Below are positions 9,817-19,187 of a stretch of DNA of 64,000 nucleotides, piece after piece; the first letter of the stretch is position 1, and each line of letters begins with the position of its first letter. The translations under genes were made by a program, and so were the position numbers. This stretch comes from Primula veris (lineage: Eukaryota > Streptophyta > Magnoliopsida > Ericales > Primulaceae), in NCBI GenBank assembly GCA_963682055.1, contig OY821749.1, forward strand, positions 29,333,631 to 29,397,630. The letters run 5' to 3'. Under the pieces are notes generated by a model that was not told where the DNA came from, searched no databases, and worked only from the letters and a program-made list of their open reading frames with translations.

Positions 9817-10537
9817 GTTTATCGTCATATTAATAATTCTATACATGGTAGTTTTAACATGCAAGCAAACAATATATTTTTAATTTACCAATCAATTCTA
9901 TATATGGTAAAAAAAAATATTTTAACATGCAAATGGGTTAAATTTACATGGAAACATATCAATTTATTCAATTAACATGCAATTTTTATACGCTTGCCTT
10001 TTAATAAAAAAATATATGCATGTGGGTGAATATTTATACACCGAATATAGTAACTTATCAACCATATGTACTGATTTCGTATAAGTATTATACTACAGGA
10101 CCATGCGTGTAATTTCAGCAAACTATATATCTATTTACAGCATTATTACATATACAGTCCAGAATTTCAGACAAGTTTCAGTTTAGTCCTTGAGTAATTT
10201 TACAGCTTTCAGAGAATTACAATTCAGTACATACGTTTCAGTTTGTTGCAGATTTAATCCGACAGATTAATACATGTTTTACAATTACATGATTTTTGAT
10301 TTACAATTCGGTTATACATGTAATAAGTACACAACTTTTTTTTCTTCATGTAGTAAGTTAACATACATACCATACCAAGACATATACTATTTGGACAAAA
10401 ATAAACTTTTTTTTTTTTATACATACATGGTAACAAACGTGTGTATTATCATGATTAACATGCAATATTTTGTTATCAAACCAATTGAGTAAACATGCAT
10501 ACACTATTCACAACATATTCATGATACACAGTAAGAG

Positions 10538-10602
10538 TTTTTTTTTTTTTTTTTTTTCTTTTTGTTTTTTTTTTTTGTTTTTTTTTTAAAAAAAAAAAAA
10601 AC
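10538..10602. repeat. Poly-T / poly-A low-complexity block
   Basis: Runs of T broken by single C or G are followed by about 14 A. Because of the homopolymers, exact lengths may be unreliable in the assembly. Confidence 0.85.
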
Positions 10603-11017
10603 ATACGCAGGAATGATGGCAGTAGTAGCATAAGGTTTAAGTATGTATGTACTCAGTACCAGTACCAGTAGCATAAGGTTTTAAAACCTACGCAGGGAAT
10701 TGATGAGCAGTAGCATAATATTTCAATTTCAATTTTCAAATGGCGGTAGCATGCAAACATGTACAGTAACATGCTATAGTAATATGGCAGTAGCATACAA
10801 AACATGCTATAGTAATATGGCAGTGAAGTCATCATCACATATAACATATAAACATGCACCATTAAAGTCATATAAACTTGTTGATGTGTACGGTTAAAAA
10901 AAAATTATATCCGGGTACCTTACGTACGGTATGTTGGTGAAGGTCGATATAGCAATAACCCTAAAATCCGGATAAACCTCAAGGTTTATTGAACCCAGAA
11001 TTCGTACTCCAATCTCC

Positions 11018-11036
11018 GAGAGCAGTGCTGATAACG
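11018..11036 (-). other. Probable tRNA primer binding site
   Basis: Right after the 5' LTR the minus strand reads CGTTATCAGCACTGCTCT. The segment TTATCAGCAC next to an LTR is a form seen in plant copia elements that prime from an internal (anticodon-arm) part of a tRNA rather than its 3' end. I cannot tell which tRNA without a search. Confidence 0.6.
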
Positions 11037-11212
11037 TGTTGTAATACAACTATTAGCTATGTATTTAGGGAGACAGAAGTAGAGAGAGAGGGGAACAGTA
11101 TAGTCTTATTAATGAATGGAATATGAATGTATGAATACAAGACCCCTAGCCCTCTTTATATAGATAGAGGGGTAGGGTTAAAAGCCCATCTGGGCCCAAT
11201 AATCTTACAACA
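11037..11212 (-). repeat. 5' LTR of the copia element (176 bp, 26-bp deletion)
   Basis: It is identical to the other LTR across the shared 176 bases but lacks 26 bases between two copies of CCAATAA near 11194-11202, as expected from a deletion between short direct repeats. The deletion lies in U3 upstream of the TATA box (TATATAAA on the minus strand, 11155-11162), so transcription could be altered. Confidence 0.94.
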
Positions 11213-11217
11213 ATTTG
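11213..11217. repeat. Target site duplication, right copy (ATTTG)
   Basis: It matches 3510-3514 exactly and directly follows the TTACAACA end of the right LTR. Confidence 0.9.
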
Positions 11218-12270
11218 AACTTTTATTGTGTTGTAAATTTAATTTTAATTTTCAAAATCGTAATTATATCATTCATTCATTTGTTAAATTTCAGAATCTA
11301 TTAGTAATAATTATGATTATTTTCAACACAGTGTTATATTAAATGGAGTATTATTATGTAAATAGCGGAACCGTTGCTATATAAAGATCATTACATAGTT
11401 CATTAAAAACACACAACAACAATACAATTCTACTTTCTACATATTATATTTTAACAAAATGTGTAGAATGTGTTTGATTCTTATCATTTGTTTTGATAAA
11501 AATACGATCCGAACTAATTAAAATAATCGTTTTGCTCATACCAAAATAATTATCGAAACAGAATCAATTTGAACAAATCATAGTCGATTTGGTTCCTTAT
11601 AGTTAGATACCGTTGGTTTGAATTTTGAAACTAATTTAAATGGAAAAATAAACAGAAAAACCACAGTAACATTAGCTATTAGCTTGAGTTTTTTTAGTTT
11701 ATATTTTGATTTCAACTCGAAAGCAAAAATTACAATAAGTTAACAATAGTTGGGAGCCATAAGCAAATTCAATAAGATGTGAGGCTGTCAAAATTTATCC
11801 AATTTTTTTAAAATTATACTTACTCTATTTTAATAATTACCAATGTAACTAATATAATTAATTAACAATTTGTTCTCACTATATTTTTCTAATTACGGAT
11901 GTAGCTTAAATTAATTAACAATTTGTTTTAACCTGCATAACTACAATAAATAATATCAAATCTGAATATTATGTTTAAAATAAAACATATTACGAGATTT
12001 ATGTCATTACATGTATTCTCATAAAAGACATTATTGATTTTTCAATAACACTCAGAGACTGTCCCATTAAAAACAAGTGTTTTTATATATATAAAAAAAC
12101 ATCATAATGCAAGTAAACTCGACTCGTTTTTTTTTAACTACCAAAATCATAATTTTAACCAACTAAAACTAGTTTATGATATCCAAACCTTGTTTAGCTT
12201 GGTTTGGTTTTTTATCGTTTTTTTTCCTTGTCAAAATCGGTCCAGTTATCGGGTTATGTATGGAAGCAGC
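11218..12270. other. Intergenic, AT-rich, no gene seen
   Basis: This is the flank of the copia insertion and distal upstream sequence of the PPR gene. Short frames such as 11127-11342 are LTR shadow. No further element ends were seen. Confidence 0.55.
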
Positions 12271-12276
12271 GTATGT

Positions 12277-12303
12277 GACTCTGAGTCAGAGTGACTCAGA
12301 GTC
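12277..12303. promoter_or_regulatory. Perfect palindrome with paired TGAGTCA/TGACTCA sites
   Basis: Two 12-bp arms (GACTCTGAGTCA and TGACTCAGAGTC) are separated by GAG. Each arm holds a GCN4-type TGA(G/C)TCA core, the sequence bound by several plant bZIP factors. It lies about 220 bases before the PPR start at 12520, so it may be a promoter element. The match is exact; the function is inferred. Confidence 0.45.
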
Positions 12304-12309
12304 CACAAC

Positions 12310-12362
12310 CATTGGATATTGCTACAGTATATTTTATATTTTAGTTGTAGCAATAACCAATG
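12310..12362. repeat. Inverted repeat, 17-bp arms (hairpin)
   Basis: CATTGGATATTGCTACA (12310-12326) pairs with TGTAGCAATAACCAATG (12346-12362) with one mismatch across a 19-base AT-rich loop. It may be a small MITE remnant in the PPR promoter. Confidence 0.7.
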
Positions 12363-12519
12363 AATGTGAAAGCAGAATAACTATGTATGCTCCAAATATT
12401 TAGATTATTAATATTAATTGTAAACAAATAAAAAATAAAAACAGACTTCTTGCCTTTCTCTCTCTCTCTCTCTCTCAAAACCCATCTCATTCTAAAAAAA
12501 AAGCTCACTCTTTCAAGTA

Positions 12520-13938
12520 ATGATAATATCCCGGCAAAAACTCATCCATTTTTCTGCTAAATTCCTAATTTCCCTAAATTTCCACTCAATCCCATCTCTT
12601 CAAACCTCAAAATTTCCCCCAAAACCCCAAAACCCTAACCCTAGAAATCAAATCCCATCACCATTCACAAAAACACCAACTACCCATTTCAATTCACCTC
12701 ACAAAACCCCCCAAACGAGTGAAAAATCATCCGATTATAGTCACGATACGGTTTTAGAGACACTCGCGTCTTACAATAATGACTGGCAAAAAGCTTTAGA
12801 GTTTTTTAATTGGGCTAAATCAGAATGTGGGTTCGTACACACCACCGAGACTTATAATAAGATGATAGATATTTTGGGGAAGTTCTTCGAGTTTGATCTT
12901 TGTTGGGATTTAATCGAAGAGATGCAAAAAGGGCCGAGTTTTTCGAACCCGAGCCATGTCACATTTAGAGTGGTTTTTAAAAGGTATGCATCTGCACACC
13001 TTGTTGATGAAGCTATTAATACTTTTTATAAATTAAATGAGTTTAATTTAAAAGATGAGTTGTCGTTTTCGAATCTTATCGATGCGTTGTGTGAGTTTAA
13101 GCATGTGATCGAAGCGGAAGATATTTGCTTAGGGAGAAATGTTGATAAAGACTTGGTTTTTATTAACGGGAATAATACGAAGATATATAATATAATCTTA
13201 AGGGGGTGGTTAAAGATGGGGTGGTGGTGTAAATGTAAAGAGTTTTGGGAAGAGATGGACCGGAAAGGGGTGTCTAAGGATTTGCATTCGTATTCAATAT
13301 ATATGGATATACAATGTAAGAGAGGGAAGCCTTGGAAGGCCGTGGCGTTGTATAAAGAGATGAAAAGAAAAGGAATTAATTTAGATGTTGTGGCTTATAA
13401 TACGGTTATTAAAGCGATTGGTCGCTCTGAAGGTGTTGATTTTGCAACTCGTTTGTATCGTGAGATGAAGGAATTCGGTCATGAACCGAATGTGGTTACT
13501 TACAATACGATTATAAAGCTTTTGTGCGAGAATGGACGTGTTAAGGAAGCTCGTAAGATGCTTGACCAAATGAGCGAGAAGGGTTGTTTGCCTAATATTA
13601 TAACTTACCATTCTATTTTGGGATACCTTGAAAAGCCTAAAGAGATTCTCACTTTGTTTGATAGGATGATGAGTAGTGGAGTTCGGCCAAAAATGGATAC
13701 TTATGTAATGCTTATGAGGAAATTTGGGCGTTGGGGTTTTTTAAGGCCGGTTATCGAGGTTTGGGATAAGATGTTAGAGCATGGGATAAGCCCCGATGAG
13801 CATGCTTATAATGCAATTATTGATGCTTTGGTAGAAAAGGGTGAGGTTGAGATGGCTAAAAAGTACGATAAGGAAATGTTGGAAAAAGGGCTTTCAGCTA
13901 AACCTAGGGTAGTGTTAGAACTGTTGCAGCAATTATAG
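12520..13938 (+). CDS. P-class pentatricopeptide repeat protein
   Basis: This intronless 472-residue protein is made largely of 35-residue PPR units, from about residue 105 to the C terminus. Clear examples are VVAYNTVIKAIGRSEG, NVVTYNTIIKLLCENGRV and DEHAYNAIIDALVEKGEV. No E, DYW or other tail domain follows, so it belongs to the P class, which binds specific organellar RNAs and helps their processing, stability or translation. The N terminus is Ser/Pro/Asn-rich, with basic residues and no acidic ones before about residue 68, as expected for a mitochondrial or plastid transit peptide. A (CT)n tract at about 12458-12476 lies in the 5' leader, and the ATG chosen is the first after it. The target RNA cannot be read from sequence here. 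Lack of introns is usual for plant PPR genes. Confidence 0.92.
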   Translation: MIISRQKLIHFSAKFLISLNFHSIPSLQTSKFPPKPQNPNPRNQIPSPFTKTPTTHFNSPHKTPQTSEKSSDYSHDTVLETLASYNNDWQKALEFFNWAKSECGFVHTTETYNKMIDILGKFFEFDLCWDLIEEMQKGPSFSNPSHVTFRVVFKRYASAHLVDEAINTFYKLNEFNLKDELSFSNLIDALCEFKHVIEAEDICLGRNVDKDLVFINGNNTKIYNIILRGWLKMGWWCKCKEFWEEMDRKGVSKDLHSYSIYMDIQCKRGKPWKAVALYKEMKRKGINLDVVAYNTVIKAIGRSEGVDFATRLYREMKEFGHEPNVVTYNTIIKLLCENGRVKEARKMLDQMSEKGCLPNIITYHSILGYLEKPKEILTLFDRMMSSGVRPKMDTYVMLMRKFGRWGFLRPVIEVWDKMLEHGISPDEHAYNAIIDALVEKGEVEMAKKYDKEMLEKGLSAKPRVVLELLQQL

Positions 13939-16715
13939 GAATCGGTACTTAAAATCAGGATTATCTCCGAACTTGACTGTACTAGGATTAGGGCATTATG
14001 CCTTACAAGTAGCATGTTTATTCAAGAAGTACCTGAAGATCGTTGAGTTTAAATCCATCTTCTATCTTGGGCTTCAGTCTAGTACTGATTTTACCATTAA
14101 AGAGATGAATAAAAACAAAATTGTGGTATATACGACATTGAAGCCGAGACTGTAATTTTAAGGCAATTTCTGTCGGTGTTCTCTTCGGCTCTTCCTAGAT
14201 ATGTGGAACAAAATTGTGATTGTTCTTGTGGCTTTTACTGATTGCTAATTTGGCTTGAGGAATGATGACAAATTGATTATTTTCGAAAAGAGGGACTTTG
14301 ATTTTGCTCTGAAGAAGAGCTGCTTGATGAGGAACTTGACATCTAAATTTTACGCCAACCCAGAGGAAATAAACTAAGTATATCAATGCATACTTATTTG
14401 CGGGTATTGGTTTTAGCAATTTTTCTACGATACCCGTTTGTATATTATTTGGTCAGGGGATTCTTTGCTGAAAATCCTAAATTTTGTGCTTTCTTCACAC
14501 ATGGTACTATACTGGTAATAGGAACTTCAGTTTTGTTTGCACATCAATGAGGAGAACTGATGATTACAAAAAAACAACGAGGAGAACTGATTATATCATT
14601 ATTATTGTATTATTTTATTTTTTTTAGATAATGTCAAAGAAGAGGATTTTGCATAATCTTTCCTGATGTAAATTTCTTAGTAGTATACAGGGTTTATTAT
14701 TATTGATTTCTACTGGGTTTTGCAACCAATAATTCTGAAGTTGGAAAACCGATTAATTGGGTTTCAAGTATTTGAAACTGGAAGTGTTCACCAAGTATGA
14801 CAAGAACAAGTAATTAATCCCGAGTTTATTTTCTTACAATAACTTGTTTTTTCAAATTATCACTTATGTCGTATTTTTCCGATCTTAGACCCCTGTCAAT
14901 CATTGCGTTTGAAATAGTAGTAAAAAATGATTTTAAAATCACTTTTCCGATATCATGGAGTTTTAGATAGAAAGAAAAGGTAATTAATTAAGCATGTCTT
15001 TTCTTATTGATGTAAAGTTTTAAGTAGTAACGATACATCTTGATTATGTATTTTGTACAATCTCTTAATATAAGCTTTGAAACTGAAGAATTCCCGATAT
15101 TCAAACTTGCTACTATTTTAGAGAACCTGAGAAACAAACTTGCAAATTGCAAATGTTCAGCAAAATGACAACAACAGGTAAAAATTACTTAGCTTGTGTA
15201 TACCCCCATATGGGTAACAATCTATTTACGACTTCTTGGGCTATATTTGGTATTCATATATTTAATACAATTGGAATAAAATAAGTAATAATTATGCACG
15301 AAAACTTCTTAAGTTTCATTTCACAATCTATACCTAATAAAAGGGAAATCAAACTCTTAGCTCCCGACTGTAATTAGGAGGGGAAAACGAGAAACAGCTA
15401 AAAAAACCTCTCATTTTCTTAATGGATATAGATTCCATGATGAACATTTGATGGATTTTCTGGCTTTCAAGTCAAGATTCAACGCACATTACCAAACTTA
15501 GAGATAAAAAAAAACTAGAAATAAACCACAGAAAAACTTGTAAAATAAGAAGATATGAAGTTATCTGGAGAATTACAGAAAATGGGCATAACTTAATAAT
15601 GCTAGAGGTAGTATATAATTCATGCACCCATTTAGCAAACCCACAATGTAAAAAAGGATTTAAGCAAAACCACAATGTAAAAGAGGATCCAATCACAAAT
15701 ACTCAAAATTCACACATAAAAAGTGTCCCTGGTTCCAACACTGGATCACCAATTCACCAAGGCAAGAGATAAGATTGCGAGTTTTCTATAGCAACTTGGC
15801 TTTCCCCAGAACTTCTTCAAAATCCTTGGTGCTTTCCCAAGAAGGCACTTGTTCAACAGTTAAACCAATCAGGTTTTCGAAAAATAGCTCGACAATCATA
15901 TTCTATCATATACTTTCGATCGTATAGAATATTGACAAATCTAATCTGCGCATTTCATTTAAGACAAATTTGAATTTTTTTCGTCAAAAGTCAAGTTTCG
16001 GTCATGTGTTAATCATTTTTAATTTGATATTGATGGACTGTTTTTATATAAATGATAAGTAGAAAAGCAGTATGCACGAGAACGAGAACGTACAATACAT
16101 TAGCAATAAATGCAACAATATTTACTTCCATAATCTAATTGTTTTTTTAATTTTAATTTTATTTCGCAATAACTCGAGATTTAATCTCATAGAGATTATA
16201 ACTTTTTTGCCTGTAAATCAATGGATGAACTCGCTCTCGAGAATCGAATCAATATTATAAATAATAATATCTAAGCTATCAAAGAATTTAATTGTATACC
16301 ATAGAAAGATCTTTTATCCACACTTTTTCCTCAGATTATTATCAATAGTATTTTTCTTATACTATGGTAGTATGTGCACAATGAATTAAAGATAATATAT
16401 GTTACTACGTAGGCACCATTAAAACGTTAGCGGACACAGTTTTCAGGAATTTTCAGAACTTTTACTTCAGCAATGTAAATAAAAAAGTCGAGATTAGTAT
16501 TGCACGATTTTTGTAATAATTTTAATCTTGAACTACGCGAATAATAAAAGATGATGATCTCGTAAATACACGAATGTTGTGAAAATTCGTATGAACTACA
16601 CAACTATAAAACACCATATAGGTCATATTGATGCGAGAAAGGATGATCTGAAAATACACATCTATCCGGAGGATCACATTTTAAAATGCTTATTCATAAT
16701 TTGCAGTTTAAAATC
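13939..16715. other. Intergenic, no gene seen
   Basis: This holds the 3' flank of the PPR gene and AT-rich sequence. Open frames here (for example 14195-14419 minus and 15472-15696 minus) show no domain or conserved pattern. I see no RNA gene or clear transposon termini. Confidence 0.55.
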
Positions 16716-17012
16716 CTAAGACTTGATGCTGTGAACCGTCTCGGTCTTTGGGGGCTTGGTAAATAGAGCACACCAGGGTAATTTCGGCACAAATGTGCAA
16801 ATAAGCTTCAAGAAAATACCCATCCCGGGGTTTATACCCGAGGGAGTGCCAACACCACCAGCACCTGACCCTGGGTTAAAAATCCCTTTCATGCTATAGT
16901 TGGTTGTATTAGCTACATCTTTGTTTTCAATAAGGGATATTCTTGTCCCTTCAACATATAGAGCACAACCCACAAGGCAAAGAATAAAGATAGCAGAAAC
17001 GTTTGTTTTCAT
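16716..17012 (-). CDS. Small secreted protein of unknown function
   Basis: This frame encodes 98 residues. Residues 1-22 are a clear signal peptide (Lys then FILCLVGCALYVEG). The mature part has a polar segment with a possible N-glycosylation site (NTTNYS), a Gly/Pro-rich stretch (FNPGSGAGGVGTPSGIN) at about 45-61, and two Cys eight residues apart (CTFVPKLPWC). A TATA box lies 71-81 bases upstream at 17083-17093 on the minus strand, and a purine-rich leader precedes the ATG, so expression is plausible. I do not recognise the family. It has too few Cys for a defensin, LTP or snakin. A signalling-peptide precursor is one possibility, but no known core motif is evident. Confidence 0.6.
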   Translation of the reverse strand: MKTNVSAIFILCLVGCALYVEGTRISLIENKDVANTTNYSMKGIFNPGSGAGGVGTPSGINPGMGIFLKLICTFVPKLPWCALFTKPPKTETVHSIKS

Positions 17013-17082
17013 TTTCGATTTATAAAACCTTCTCTCTTTCTTTCTTGTAGATGTGAAGTGATATATATTGGTTTTGTTATTT

Positions 17083-17093
17083 GGTTTATATAG
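17083..17093 (-). promoter_or_regulatory. Probable TATA box of the small secreted protein gene
   Basis: The minus strand reads CTATATAAACC, 71-81 bases upstream of the ATG at 17012. It is a strong plant TATA match at a normal distance. Confidence 0.6.
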
Positions 17094-17094
17094 A

Positions 17095-18362
17095 GTTAGC
17101 TAAGTTCATCCGTTACTCAATTTATAACATTTTGGAACATAGCAGTAAATAAGTCAATAAAGTTCTACTGACTGCAACAAACGATATTGTCTTCTATAGC
17201 TAATTTCGGTTTTAAACATCTTTATTGTAATGTGCAACGTCTCCAATTAAAATTAGTCAGTGTGTTACAACTCGGTTTTGAATTGAATGCTAGCCATACT
17301 CCTACTTTGAAACTGCAAATAAATATCATGCAACTAATACTAAATACCTACCAAGTTAATTTACAGGGTCGCGGACTAACTTAAGCAAAACTTACTAGCA
17401 TTTTTTTTGTAACAAAAGTGAAATTTGTTATGACTGAATTTTAACATGTCGGTTTTGCCTGTCTGCAAAAAATATTTAAAATTAACGAAATGTGGATAGG
17501 CATAAGTGGTGAAAATAACCAACTTAAAATAAATTAGCCGGCCTTCATGTACATACGAAGTTGGCAAATTCCCAAAAAAAATATTCAATACTTATCGCCA
17601 AACAGAAACGAAATTGCACGGTAACTAGTACATGCGATCCGCCATTTTAAGTTTTGAGTAAATAACACATGCTAAATGAAATTAAGAATCAATCAAGATG
17701 CATTTACAACATTTTGAAAAATGAAATTGCATAAATTGTTTTGAACCAACCAAAAGTTGCCAAACTACTATTCTTTTATACCCTTCGGTTCTTCATGGAT
17801 GCAAACCGGGCTTAAGGACGTTATGGAAGCCAAAAAAAAATGAAACAAATACTGGTCTGGGAAAAAAAAATGTGAGAGGGCGCAACTTAATTTCATCGTA
17901 GTTCTACGCTATAAACCGAAATATCACTACAAGACTCTTCAAGTTTTTCATTAGCTCTCACAATTAAAGAGTCAAAAAATCTTTTCAGGTTTCGTTAAAG
18001 TTTTACTTTTATTTTGTAGGAAAGATTACCATTTCTGAACATTTTCTGGGTCTAATTTCTATACAAATACAAAAAAATTATGTCTAGTAGGTTAATAATT
18101 AATCATACCATCACCAAAGTTTACCTTTTTACCAAATTAGTCCAAAATTCTTAGAAACACATTAGAAATGAAATTGTTCATTTGAGAAGCTTTGTGATCA
18201 TAGGATTACACAAGTGGGAAAAAATGCTGGAGATCGTATATGATGTATCTAAATATGACGATATATTTCAAGTAAAAAGAATTCAAACATCATGATGATA
18301 TATCTCCGATCAGTTTTTTCTTTTTCTTACGATTTTTAATTATGAATATTAATTCTGGAACC
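17095..18362. other. Intergenic, no further transporter exons found
   Basis: I looked here for the upstream exons of the inositol transporter fragment and found none. The region is AT-rich, with short frames that show no family resemblance. Confidence 0.5.
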
Positions 18363-18830
18363 AGTATCTTCCGGAAGCATGTGTAGCAGCAACGGACGCA
18401 ATAAAAGGAGAATGTAAGAATGAAGCTCGGACATGGTACACGAAAGGCTGTCCAAGCAGGATCGGTATATTTGCTGTCCTTCTATTGAGACTATACATAA
18501 TACTCTATTCACCTGGCATGGGCACTGTACCTTGGATTGTCAACTCGGAGATTTACCCACTCAGATACAGAGGCATTGGCGGGGGTATAGCTGCTGTCAG
18601 CAACTGGTGCTCGAATCTAATCGTGAGCGAGTCGTTTCTCTCTCTAACAGAGGTGCTGAGTTCTTCTGGGACTTTCCTCCTTTTCGCTGGGATATCGTGT
18701 ATCAGTCTTATCGCGATATATCTTCTCGTACCAGAGACTAAAGGATTGCCTTTTGAGGAAGTTGAGAAGTTGCTTGAAAAGGGCTATAAACCGAGTTTCT
18801 TGGAGAAAAATACTAAAATGCTACCTAATC
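18363..18830 (+). pseudogene. Inositol transporter, isolated terminal exon
   Basis: From a TTCTGGAACCAG splice-acceptor-like site the frame encodes the last extracellular loop and final membrane helices of an MFS inositol transporter of the INT2/INT4 type. Visible marks are the cysteines around GCPSRIGIF, then SPGMGTVPWIVNSEIYPL, RYRGIGGGIAAVSNW, SGTFLLFAG and VPETKG. About 150 residues match, against some 570 in the family. No exons for the N-terminal helices are present between the neighbouring gene at 17012 and this point. The frame stays open past the family's normal end and runs into the inverted repeat from 18805, which seems to have replaced the last few codons and the stop. It cannot make a transporter alone; a captured or deleted fragment is most likely. 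Confidence 0.8.
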
Positions 18831-19187
18831 TATCAACTTTTAATGATTTGGTATCCAACCTAACACAATTTCTAATTTGGTACTCAACCTATACATTTCG
18901 CTCTAATTTGGTACTCAAGCTAACACTTTTTATAATTTGGTACCCAACCTATACGTATACAGTCCAATTAAGGGACTAAATCTGTCTTCGATCATCGGTT
19001 TTTAACGCATAGGTTGGGTACCAAATTAGAAAAAAATGTTAGGTTGGGTACCAAATTAGAAAAAGTGTTAGGTTGCTTACCAAATTAGAGCGAAATGTAT
19101 AGGTTGAGTACCAATTTAGAAAGTGTGTTAGGCTGGGTACCAAATCATTAAAAGTTAATAGGTTGGGTACCATTTTAACAATTTTTC
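18805..19187. mobile_element. Foldback/MITE-like element with long inverted arms
   Basis: The left arm (about 18805-18960) and right arm (about 19005-19187) are inverted copies, with about 130-150 bp of recognisable pairing. Both arms consist of a repeated unit of about 33 bp containing TAATTTGGTACCCAACCTA and TAACACTTTTTCT. The ends read GAAAAAT...TAAAATG(C/G)TACC on both sides. No clear target duplication was found. Its transcript could fold into a long hairpin. The element begins inside the reading frame of the inositol transporter fragment. Confidence 0.8.

Larger units (their letters stand above)
9097..11017 (-). other. Long untranslated leader of the copia element
   Basis: This stretch of about 1.9 kb between the 5' LTR and gag has no coding frame I can support. 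It contains a 52-bp tandem repeat (9661-9816), a T/A homopolymer block (about 10538-10602), a repeated AGTAGCATAAGGTTT motif (about 10620-10690) and a 33-bp direct repeat (10769-10834). Leaders of this length are known in plant LTR elements, but the repeats suggest a fast-changing region. Confidence 0.7.
3515..11212 (-). mobile_element. Complete Ty1/copia LTR retrotransposon
   Basis: This 7,698-bp element reads on the minus strand. It is bounded by LTRs at 3515-3716 and 11037-11212 and by a 5-bp target duplication ATTTG at 3510-3514 and 11213-11217. The order gag, protease, integrase, reverse transcriptase, RNase H is diagnostic of copia (Pseudoviridae-type) rather than gypsy elements. The purine tract (AAAGGGGGAG, minus strand) touches the 3' LTR, and a primer-site-like sequence touches the 5' LTR. 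Gag and pol are both uninterrupted, and the LTRs are identical over all aligned bases apart from one 26-bp deletion. The insertion is therefore young and the element could be autonomous. The clade within copia was not determined. Confidence 0.96.

Noticed and set aside
18433..18741. Plus-strand frame overlapping the inositol transporter exon
   Set aside because: Out of frame with the conserved transporter residues.
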